Assembly: GCA_000310025.1 (NCBI GenBank)
Contig: FN649734.1
Coordinates: 2,309,291 to 2,373,290, forward strand
Direction of reading: 5' to 3'
DNA: 64,000 nucleotides
DNA from: Ectocarpus siliculosus
Lineage: Eukaryota; Sar; Phaeophyceae; Ectocarpales; Ectocarpaceae
The notes below the pieces were generated by a model. It ran no database searches, was not told the DNA's origin, and saw only the letters and a list, made by a program, of their open reading frames with translations. Below are positions 1-12,000 of the stretch, one piece after another; the stretch's first letter is position 1, and each line of letters opens with the position of its first letter. The position numbers and the translations under genes are program-made.

Positions 1-3000
1 CTTCGACCCCGAGATTGCAGGACAATCGAGCAACATGATCAAAGCTGCGCTCGGACTCCACAATCAGGTGGGTGGGTGCCTCTGGCGCGTAAGGTGGAGC
101 ATCGACGGCGCTTCAAAGATAGGACGCATCTAATAACACTTTCAAAATAAGGTGCACAAATTTACCATTTTCATTTTCTCCTCCGGTGGCTCATTTTCGT
201 AACCCCAGTGACGGGACAGCTAATGTACAGCTTGAATATCGCAATGCCCTGTTGGCTGTGAGCAGGTTGCTGCAAACTTCCGGAAGACAGCGACGAACTT
301 CCACTACGAGTTCAACATCAGGCACCTGAGTAACGTGTTCCAGGGACTGCTCGTGGCACAACCAGACCAGTTTAAAACGGCGGAGAAGTTCGTGCTCCTG
401 TGGATGCATGAGAGCGAGCGGGTCTACGGGGACAGGCTGGTAGGGCTTAAAACCCAAACAAGACCGACACGTTCCGTTAGATTCCCCACGTCGATCTTTC
501 ACGCGCCGTACGGACAATAGTGAATGCCATACAAGGTGCAGTCCGGCCAACTGCCACCGTCGGTTAACCCGTGCACTCACCCATCCCTCAAAAGATGGCC
601 CAGATATGCAAAATAGGTAAGTTTCTACGAACCCTCTTTGACTTCGCCCTTCAAATTGCTGCGAGTGTCGCTGCTGTGGACGACCTTTGTTCTCGAGAAC
701 TCATTCACCCATCTGTTGCAGGTTTCAACGGAGGACCTGAGCAAGTACAACGCGTTAGCGCAGCAACAATCCAAGAAGCTTTTCCCATCGTTCAACATGT
801 CCAAGTTCTATGCGGCGGAGAACGCCGACCCTCTGGTGTTCTGCCACTTCGCAGAGAACATTCAAGACCAAATATACGACCAGGTAAGCAATATATAGGA
901 TGCAACGTCAAGGCGGTTCTCGAAAGTCATAGCCCAGCGCAACTCCGTGGTACTTTCCCACAACAACCGGCAACGTGCAAAGGGCACTCTTCGCATGCTT
1001 GTGTATCGATCACACAGGTTTTGAGAACGTTCCGCTAGGTAACACGGGCACCGCCATTGTCCGACTTCTTCCCTATCTTGAAGCGGGAGCACATTCACCT
1101 GTTAAGCGTGACGGGTTGGCATATTCTGTAAGATCAGCATTTTCCCGAGCTCCTTGTTGGTGCAGGCACAATAGCACGAACGACTCTTCTATCTGGATTT
1201 CTGTAACGGCAAATAGTGGATCAAAGTCAGGGTGGTACGTAGTCGGGGTGACAAGGGATGCTTTGTTGGCAGGGCTAGTCAATACTGCTTCATCGATCGG
1301 GGCATGTCTTAACTTTACTTGTCGCGAGGAACTACACGCGTGTCTCACGGACTGCATCCTTCTCCATCATGCCATCGCGGCAATGATGTAGGTTACTTCG
1401 CTGAATTCCATGTCGGGTATCCTCGAGGATGCTCTCAGGGAGTACAACGAGACCTACGCCACCATGGACCTCGTGCTTTTCGAAGACGCCATGAAGCACG
1501 TAAGTAGGGCCTTTTTTGCTATCCTTGTCATTCTTCTACTCAAGTGGTCACTGTTGTTCTGCATCGCTGGGCTCAGCGCGTCCTACAGCCTCGGTCCTTT
1601 CCCCCCGGTGATTTTCATGTTCGAGAGATGGGACGATTTTGTGTCTTCGTCCCATTTCCGTTGGCGTTAGCACGCTGTGCTAGTTTGCCTAAGTTGCGGC
1701 ACTCCGATAAGCCGGTGTTCTCCCGACGAGTCTCAAATGGAGCAGTACTTCATCCTTGAGATCCACGCGATTGCATTTTAGTTGGAAGAAAAGTGTAGAA
1801 GGATAGAATCAGTTTACTTAAAAAACGCGCTGTTGACGTTCGCCCCTCTGTCTAGTACAAGTTAAACAATGAAGGTAAAGCTCAACTTGTCAATATGTCA
1901 TAGCTCTCGGACATGGTGGACAACGCGCAACAGCACCAGATATATCATTGAGCGATATTATTTGTCGACCGCACGCCCACCAGGTTGCACGCATCGTTCG
2001 CATCGTGCTCAACGACGGAGGCCATGCGCTGCTGGTGGGTGTCGGCGGGTCGGGCAAGCAGTCGTTGAGCCGTCTCGCGGCCTTTATCTGTGGATACTCC
2101 GTCAGCCAGATCGTCATTAGCTCGACGTACTCGATCAATGATCTTAAGGAGGATCTCAAGACGATGTACAACAAGGTATGTCCTGAGCGTTCGAAGCTCT
2201 TTTCTATTTTTTGGGATGGGCGACAAAAATCTCTTACGGTTCTAGGTCGACTCGTGGTCAACTTACACTATAAGGTTAGCACCAGCAGAAGTGGTGCTCG
2301 AACGCTTCGTCGAACCGAATCGAAGTAAACCCGCGTACCAGACAGGAGGTGGCTTTTGTTGGTACAAATGAGCAACGCCTGATGGACTGGTACTAACAAA
2401 CGGCGCCGTTCCGCTCGATCGCCTGGCAGGCTGGAAACAAGGATGAAGGCCTCATGTTCCTGCTCACTGACAGCCAGATCACCAATGAGCGGTTCCTGAT
2501 CTACATCAACGATCTGTTGGCCTCCGGCAACATCCCTGATCTGTTCGCAGTGGACGAAGTCGACTCTATTGTGAGTGATTCGGGTGGGCTGCCCTCCGGC
2601 GAGGACTGCTTTCGAGGGCCGGTGTCCGTAGATTGTATCCTGGAAGTTCTACACTCTCTCGCATCAACTCGACCCCGACACGTTTCAGTCGTGCATCCTG
2701 CTCATACATGTGCAATGCGGTACTGCTAGCGGTAATTTTCAAAGTCTTCTAGTCGAGGGGCCTTGGTAAATAAGACGCTGGTCGTTGACGACGAAGACGC
2801 GACTGACTTGTTCAATGTCGCCACTGGTTTCCAGGTAAATAACATGACGAGCAAGGTCAAGGCGGAGGGTCTCGTCCCGGACCGGAAGAACTGCTGGGAG
2901 TTCTTTATCAAGCTCATCCGGAAGAACCTGCACGTTGTGCTGGCCTTTTCTCCGGTCGGCGACGATTTCCGTAACCGTGCCAAGAAGTTCCCTGCCCTCG

Positions 3001-6000
3001 TTAACTGCACCGTTATTGGTGAGTGGCCGTTCTTTCCACCTTCCAGCTTGGCATCACGTAATGGTAGGTATTTTCCTAGCACGAGTGATTGGCATGCCAG
3101 ACATTTTTTATCCGATAGTTCGATTCCTTTCGTTGATTTGAGGCCTTTACTGAGAGGTCCACAGAAATAACCACTGCAAAGACACGTGCTCCAATATATC
3201 CGGTAGGCGGTATATCGTCGCCAAGCATCGAGCGAAGGTGCTACTATCCACGTGAAACTTCGCCCTATTTTGTGCGCGGCAGGATTTTTCTCTACGGAGC
3301 TGACCTCGTATTGCTATCAGGAGGCAAGCGCCAGAGTGCGTGTTTGCAAAACCTTGATCGACACCTGCCCACTCACTATCCTTCAGACTGGTTCCAACCC
3401 TGGCCAAGGGATGCCCTGTTCAGCGTTGGGCGAAAATTCCTCTCGGAGATGGATCTAGGCTCTGACGGGATCCGAGCAGCGATCGAACGATTCCTACCGT
3501 TGTCTTTCAAAGTTGTCAACACCGCGGCGGAGGCCTTCAAGGCCGCAGAGCGCAGGTGAGCTATCGTCACCATATATCTCGTGGCTGTGGTTATTGTGGT
3601 TTTCTTCGCACAAGAACAATTCGTCGGCGCCATGTACCTACGTGCATGGAGAAGATCGGAGGTTTCGCGATAGCGTGATTACGGCCCCGGCATGGCCCTA
3701 ATGTGTGTCATGTCGAAGCCTTAGGTGGCTCTTGATGCCAAGCACGCCACTTCTCATGGTCCGGGGACCCTAAAACGTTACTCTCGGTATTTGTCCCGCA
3801 ACGTTTCGCTGTCGTCGTTGCAGGCACGTGTACACCACCCCCAAGTCTTTCCTCGAGCTCCTTAAGCTGTACAACGTTCTCCTGTCCTCGAAACGGGAGA
3901 GTCAAGACAACGCCATCGAGCGACTGACGACCGGGCTGCACAAGCTCCGCGAAACAAAGGATGCTGTGACATCTCTCGAAGAAGACCTGAAGGTAAACTT
4001 GCCTGGCTTTGATCATTTCTTGCGTTGAAGGCATCAACCGTTTGGTGCGTCCGACATACCCCTCGAAATATTATTGTTTTTGTCTTCACATACAAATATT
4101 AGTAGAGAAGAAGTGTATTCACAGTAGCTGTGATCAGGTTCCTTGGGCTACTCTCGATGAAACGCGATAAGTAAGTCCAGGGTTAAATAACCGTGGGACC
4201 GGCCCCGTCCGCCACCTTTCAGTAGCAATTGTTGTTGTCTTCACATCAAAAAAAAGTACTCGGGGCGGGGTTCGAACCCGCGACCTTCCGCGTGTGAGGC
4301 GGACATTATAACCAACTAAACCACCTGAGCACATGGCTTCCCTTGCTACACGGTCTCCTGTACACCAGATCAAACTTGAAGATGCTGAGCAGAAGAAAAC
4401 TGTGGCCGAAGGAATTGCGGAAACAGTGAGCAGGGAAAAGGCTATCGTCGAGGTGGAAACAGCAAAGGCGCAGGTCCAGGCTGAACAAGTCGCCAAGACG
4501 CAAGCAGAAGTGAGTACGACGGCTGCTTTGTAGGGGCGCTTCCATCGAAACATGTAAAATGGTATATCTTTATGCCAATATGGATGGTAGAGCGTCCTTC
4601 GGGACCGCATGCCGATGCTGAGGTGTAGCCATACGAATTGTCGCTTCCCCCCACGTGCCTCCTCGATTCATGTGCACTCTAGAAAATATTGTGAACCACC
4701 TCTCGCACCCTGGTTCGTTACGTCAGGTGAGCATCAAGCAACGAGACACCGAAGCCGACCTCGCGAAAGCTGAGCCTGCCGTCGAGGCTGCTATGGCTGC
4801 CTTGGACACCCTTAACAAGAAGGTGAGGCATTCCGTACGACTTGTAAGCAGCCATGGCGAGAAGAACGACCCCCCAGCGCACTAGTTGTGCGCGCCGTTT
4901 GCTCGCTGTATGGACGTCAGTGATGTGCTTTCTCTTATAACTGTTCGTCCGATAACGCTTTGTTCTACGCTTCTTGGGTCTCGCCGTTTTCAGGATCTCG
5001 GAGAGTGTAAGACCATGGGAACGCCACCAAAGGGGGTTGACGACGTCTTCGCGGCCACCATGGTTCTGTTGGCCGGCACAAGCCCGTCTGTCATCACCAC
5101 CAAGGCTGGAAAAGTCAAAGACCGGTCTTGGGACGCAGCGAAGAAGCAACTGCTCGGTGAGGTTTGGTCCTCCACCGCGCATCAACTTTTTCTTCTTTTG
5201 CCTCTAAACGCATCATTGGACCATTTTCTAGAGGAAGCCTGTACGGTTCACATTCGAAGTGCGTTGGCACGTCGTTTTTCCGGTCAGACGATAAATACGA
5301 ACCCTTCCTTGTTGGGTATTTTCCATGGCCGCAACCTTCCGTAGGCGACATCGGAGGATACATCGAACTGTTGAAGGGTCTGAAGGCGGGGGTTGACGAC
5401 AACACTATCCCGGCAATCTGCTGGAAAGAAATCAGGCCATTCTTGGCTCTGGAGCACTTCACCGTGGATATCATTCAATCCAAGAACTCGGCGGCTGCGG
5501 GTGTCTGCTCCTTCGTTCTCAACATCGTCATGGTGAGAAAGGCTAGATGTCGCTTTTCACCACTAACTTCGGTTTGTCTTTCTTTTTCCGCTCGTTGGAA
5601 TTCTCAAATCTCACCTTGCTAGTTGTATCCACAAAAGAAAAACGCCAGGGTTCATTGACCATTGTCTTGCCAACACGCGCCCTAGGCTGCTTACTTTTCA
5701 GGTCGCATTCTTTTTCCATGCTGGTATTTGAGAGCACTTTCTCTGTTTGTGTCTTTCTCCTTCTCTTTCCCTTCTCTCCATCTGCTCTCTCTTCCTTTTC
5801 TTTTTCTCTTCCTTTTTTTCTTTTTCTTTTTTCTATATTTTTCCAATCTAGGGTACCTCGCATAGCGTGTAGAGGCGAGCGGAGTGGCCTAGACTATCTG
5901 TCGTTGACTTTTATTGGCTTGCTGACCCTTCGGGTCCATTTTATTTTCGTATGTCTTTTTTGGGCAAGTTAGCCTGTGACCATGGGAATCGACTCCGTCA

Positions 6001-9000
6001 AGTGTTAGACTAGACTAGTACGGACAGAAGAAGGTACTGGGCATAGAGAACGGAACGGTTTTTAGTGTGAAGACAACAACAACAACAACAACAACAACTA
6101 AGCAAGCCCCGTGCGAAGAAAGGCAACCAACTCTGTGTTCCGGTGGTAATGATCTCCCACTTCTATCAATTCCCCCGCCTACGGTCGACAGTACTACGAC
6201 ATCGTCGTCACCGTGGAACCCAAACGCTTGGCGCTGGCCGAGGCCAACGAACAGCTCAACGAAGCCAACTCCACGTGAGTCTCCTGGCAGAACGTCGTTC
6301 ACGACGCCTGCGGCCGTCAGATATACGTGTTGGGTACACCACACCGCACATACCTGACGTGTATTTCTTCGCCATTGACCGGAGCGATGATGTCACCCCG
6401 TTGGAAGCTTCCTCACGCGTTTCTAACGGGCACTTACCGCCCATGTCACACCCCGCGTCATAGGATGAATTTTTGAACCGTATCCGGACGTTCAACCGCG
6501 CTGTTGTTTGTCATCCACGTTTCAGATTAAAGCAAGTGCAAGAACAAGTGGCGGAGTTGGAGGCAAAGCTCGCGAAGCTCACAGCCGAGTTCAATGCTGC
6601 TAACAAAGACAAGCAAGAAGTAAGCATTCTTGGCGACCTCGGGAGACGATTCGAAACATTAGGGACCTTGTAGTGTAGGAAACACGGCGGGTCGTATGTA
6701 CTGAAGCCGTGAGAGCAACGAGAGGAGATTGTCCTTCTTGATTTTTTATTCTGCAATCAGGGCGGTTATCTTCTTGTGCTTAGTGGCAACGTACCATTAT
6801 GTCATTAGCACTAGTTTGGTGAAGGAGACTACGCGCTGATACTCTGCTTGCGTTTTGGACAGGCGTTGGAGTCCGTGTCAAAGGGGCAGCGCAAGCTTGA
6901 CCTTGCGCAGCGATTGACCGGGGCCTTGAGCTCGGAGAACGACCGTTGGGCAGAAAACGTCATCCAGCTCCGGGCTGACATGGAGCTTCTCACAGGCGAT
7001 GTACTCCTAGCCGCCGCGTTTATCAGGTACACGTGCTTTCTGTGAAGAGAGCAACACGTGCAGCTACTCTTTTAGGCATGTTACTCTCTCCATCAACGTC
7101 TAACACCGCTGCCTCTCTTGGCCTGGAACTCGGCGTGGCAAAACGGCATGCATGTATCAACGTTCTACCGTTTCGATTTTACCGAGGTCTCATTGCTTGT
7201 CTACATCTCGGTGGTACTTGAAAGACAGCTTGGATTTTCAGTACTCGTCGCCCCCTGCCCGCACTTCTTCAACTCTCTCCTCCTCCGGCAGCTATGTCGG
7301 GCCGTTCACCAAGACGTTCCGCGACCAGCTCATGGGACAGGAGTTTTTGCCTTTCCTGCAAAAGGAGTTCCAGGTACATGCGCGGATACCTACCTCGAAA
7401 CATTGACAACTACCATATTTTTTAGGCGTGTTTAGTGTCTAGGGGGCTTAGGGCTTCAACGATAACGAGTGTTAGCCCCTTTGCGACTGAACTCAGATCC
7501 GGTGCAATTTGACAGCTTGGAACGGAAGGCCTGACAACTGCTATAACAACAAAGGGAGGGCAACAATAAGCCAAGCATTACCTTCCATAACTGTTGGCAC
7601 GAACTGCTTGCAACCTCTCTCAGGCGGCTGTAGGAGAGGAAGGGTCGCTTCCGATGTCGGCCGATCCAGACCCCATCAAGACACTCACTACGGACGCCGA
7701 GGTTGCCGGCTGGAATAGCGATGGCCTCCCGAACGATCAGGTACGTGTTGCTCGTTCGTCCCACCAAGGCAAGACATTTTCCCTGGCATCGTATAGGGCA
7801 ACGATGGAGGGACGGGGCGTACGTTGCTTGTTAGGGGTCCATTACCACGGACTATGCATTCCTTTCAACGCGGAGCACTGTTGCTACTCCAAAAAGTAAA
7901 AGGGAAAGCGAAGTGTTCTCCCTTGCAGATATTGTAGAGCATACATACATGACGCTGCAGGTGGAGCACCGTAGTGTCCGCACAGATGCAAGCACCAGTA
8001 AGTTTAATAAACCCGTTCGTTTTGACGTATCACGTCGCACAACAGGTTTCTACGGAGAATGGAGCTATCGTTACCAACTCGGCCAGGTGGCCTCTCATCA
8101 TTGACCCACAACTTCAGGTGAGTTTGCCACGCTCTGCCCCTTGCGGGGAGTTGAGGAGAAGGATGAGCGGCGAGGATGTTGGGAAACGTAATACAAAGCA
8201 TGGAAAATATACCTAAGGCCACTGCTCCATGGCGATTGCAGCGTACCAGCCAGTCGCAGGGCAGAACTCTTCCGAACCTCACGATTTGCTGTGCTTCCAC
8301 TGCTGTTTTCGTGCGCCAAAACTATGTTCTAGGCTCGACAAGCGCGGCACAGCCAATTGTGAAACAACATGTGGACCATGTGGTGAAAATAGTTGAGAGG
8401 TTTGATAGTTTGTGTCCGAATTCGTCCGGACACGACAACCTTAATCACGGTGTCCGTACAAATGCTCGCGGCCCGTCTTGTTCGCTCCGACAAATCATTC
8501 CCAGGGCATCAAATGGATCCGCACCAAGGAGGCTTCGCCAGAACGAAACTTGGAGGTTGTTCGCCTCGGTCAGCCGGATATGCTACGCAAGCTCGAAAAG
8601 GCCCTCGAGAACGGGTATGTCTACGTTAGATTACTGCCCAAGCTTGTCTGTACAGGACAAAATAGCCCATGTGTAATCCTCGTATCAGTCACCTTCGGAG
8701 ACGGTCTGGTTTCCTGCCGATGGCAGCCTCCATTTCGGTTGAGGACCCTCGCGCGTGCGTGCCCGCCGTTGCTTGCAATTTTTCCGTGCTCTCCGTTGTG
8801 TCTCGCGCCACGGGTGGAGATGATGTACCCTCGAGCAGCTCGTGGCCGTCGAGACCCTCATATCGGTCACTCGTTGTTGCTCTCGCTGCCTTTCTCCGCG
8901 TCAGACACTCCATCCTGATTGAGAACTTAGGCGAGACACTAGAGGCCGTTCTCACGCCGGTGATCCAGCGTGCAGTCATCTATCGCGGCCGAAAGATGTA

Positions 9001-12000
9001 CATCAAGCTGGGAGACTCGGAAGTCGAATTCCATCCCGACTTCAGGTGGGTAAACGAGCTTGCGCGGCCTTGTTGTCCTCTCCCTGTATCAATCTTGGTA
9101 CGGAAATACGGCAAAGTCTGTCACAATCCACCACTTGCATGCCGCCACAATCTTTGCAACCTTTGGCCATGAAGCACCGATGCATCGTTTGGTCTCTCAG
9201 GATGTGCTTCAGCCACGCTCGCGGCAGGTTTCTTTCTGCAGCTAATTCGCCCTTTATGCATTGCTGGCTCGTTCCCTATCGCTTTTGACAGGTTGTTCTT
9301 GCACACAAAGCTGTCCAACCCGCATTTCCCACCAGAAATTCAGGCTGAAACCACTCTCATTAACTTCACCGTCACCATGCGGGGACTGGAAGACCAGGTG
9401 CGTCCGAATATTTGGACGATTCAAACCTCCGTCACTCAAATGCATCAAGTGAAGACGTCGTTGATTTTTGCAACACCACACGGCAAACTTGGTGCCGTGT
9501 CACTAGTCCAAAGGTGTGGCACTGACAATTTAGCTATTGTGAATCCACCCGCTTGAAGTCGACAAGGAATGCCCAAACTCGCAGAATGGGGCGTTGTTCT
9601 ATAACGAGTCGGCGGACCTTGTGGCACATGTACGCGCTGGCAGTTGCTCAACCTCGTCGTCCGAAAAGAGAGGCCAGACTTGGCGGACCTCGGCGAACAG
9701 CTGGTCGAGCAGCAAAACGGGTTCAAGATCAAGATGAAAGAGCTCGAGGATAACATCCTCTACAAGCTAGCCACAGCGGAAGGTGGGGTTACTCCCGAAC
9801 AGCCTTGAGCGGGCGGACCTTTCATAGCGGATAGACTCTGCACCTTTCACCCCTGTGCGCTGTATAGTACGCGTGTGGTGCAGACAGACCGGGTATTCAC
9901 ACAAGGCAGGCCTTAACGAAGTGCTAGGGTACTGCATAAACGGCTTGGTGCGATACTCGCCGAATGTTATGCGTGGTGTACGGGCGAAATGAAGCGTCAG
10001 CAACCGCGTGGCCTTGAAATGCATGCAGGTGACATCACGGAGGACGTCGAGCTCATAGAAGGACTGGAGGAGACGAAACGAATAGCAACTGACATCGAGG
10101 CACGGTCAGCCTTGGCGAAAGAGACGCAGGTAAGACCGCGGGTTTGCGTCTTTCCCTCGCGAAGTATTAGCACCAATCACCGACAACGTTGTTGGCGCCC
10201 GAATGAGTTGTGCGCATCGTGTTCCCGGAAGTATATGGCATCAACGCTGCAGCTTTTCACGGAACAATTGATCGCGGGTATCGTTGCTAGAGCATGCTCG
10301 TTCTCCAGCTTCAAATACGGCAAACCCACGTCGAGGTTGTTTGCGTCGAGCCGCTTTCTGACCCATCCCTTGCATATCTTGCCGGCGGGCGCAAACACCG
10401 GGGCTTAGGTCAGCATTCGGGTCACGAGCGAGAAGTACAGGCCGGTGGCGAACAGGTCGTCGCTGTTGTTCTTCCTCATGAACGACCTCGTCAAGATCCA
10501 CTCCTACTATATCTATTCGCTCGCGGCTTTCACAAAGGTATGTTCACGATCGAGCGCATCCTAGACAAGATGTCGGTGAAAAAGCGGGAGCGAAGAGGAA
10601 GACAGGAAAGCAAAAACGAATTCTTGGAGGGAAGTTCTCCTTGTCCTCGCAGGGGAGTTGAAACATTGCAACCTTCCAGGGGCGCGAAGGAATATATACC
10701 AAACCCGAAATCAACAGCAAGAACATGTTACATCGCTGCCGAAAGGGATTGGTTGCCAAAAAACGCATAATTTTCGCTGGGTTAAAGCTAGACTGCCTTT
10801 CGAGGATTTGACAATAAAGAAGTACAACGCTAGCGACAAGTGATCTCGTTGCATAGCACTCACTTTTAAGTTTACGGCTCTCGGACAACCCACCACCCTC
10901 CCGCGTTGCGTCAAACTCCACAACAACATCTCTAAGCCCAGGTTTACGTGCGCTTCATACCCTCAATGGTTCTTTGTGAAATACTATGTTGCGAGAAGGT
11001 GTTTTACCAGGGCATTGATAAGGTCAGCAAGGCGGTCGATGAGCCGCCTCCACCCGACGACGACCCCTCCGTCGATGGAGAGCCAAAGGCCGAGGGCGCG
11101 GAGGGCGAAGCTGGCGGGGAGGGCGGGGGTGACGGGGCGGCCGATGCAGCCGAGGACTCGCCGACAAAGGAAGACGACGATGCGGAAGAAGAAGAAGTAG
11201 AAAAAGTGGAGATGACCGACGAGGAACTAGCAGCAAGGTGGGCCGAATCTTCTTGTGCCTGTTTCACCCCGAGGCTCTGTTGTGATTGGATCCTGCGCGT
11301 ATGGAGGAATGCTCAGTCTGCCGCAAAGAACGACCAGGGTTCGGTTTTTGCTGCGCAATTTGTTTATCAAGAATCAGAGCGAGACAAGCATTTCTGTAAG
11401 GGTCTACATCTCACCCGTTCTACGGTGATAAACGCGCTTATTCGACGACGAAATATATGCACTGTTCGGGGCCCTAAGGCACAAATCCACCCTCGCGTCA
11501 CGCGTTGTTTTTGTGTGTTGTTCGTCTTGTTTTTATGAATCACAGGTGTGTCATATTGGTTGACGCGGTCACGACGACAGTGTTCAACTACGTTCGGCGA
11601 GGGCTCTTTGAGCGCGACAAGCTCACCGTGGCTACCATGCTGACTCTCAAAATCTTGGTGAACGACGGTATCCTCGGCCAGGAAGAGGTCGACTACCTCG
11701 TCATGTCAAAGGTGTGAACATAAGAATGGGCGAGAGCCTTTGTCCATTATGCCCGCGTCCGAGTGCTCTCTTCAGTCCGGGCGTTTGAGTTCTTGCAAAC
11801 CGAATCACCAAGAGGAATAATTGCTCTCGCAGTTCTCTATAAGGCACTTCTCTTTCGTCGAAAGTACTGAGTATGCATCATGCACGAAAGGTTGACACGT
11901 CGAATATCTGAAACACATGTGGTCCTCTCGTTGCCCGTTTGAAGTACATGTCTATGCGCTCGCTTGATTTCACGTGGGAAACACTGTCTGACTTACGCAA

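Larger units (their letters stand above)
3824..7026 (+). other. Dynein stalk coiled coil and microtubule-binding domain (8 exons)
   Basis: Exons 3824-3992, 4369-4509 and 4727-4822 encode the first stalk helix: a long, charged, heptad-like stretch rich in Glu, Lys and Gln with no Pro. Exons 4994-5156 and 5345-5532 encode the microtubule-binding tip, with the family landmarks [17 protein letters not shown], the buried [10 protein letters not shown] and [12 protein letters not shown]. Exons 6192-6274, 6526-6619 and 6863-7026 encode the returning helix ([12 protein letters not shown] onward, LEAKLAKL) and the start of AAA5 (GDVLLAAAF). Nothing appears to be missing from the stalk, so the heavy chain looks functional here. 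Confidence 0.88.

Noticed and set aside
5543-5863. Lys/Glu-rich reverse-strand frame
   Set aside because: Antisense of the CT-rich leader of the SINE-like repeat inside a dynein intron.
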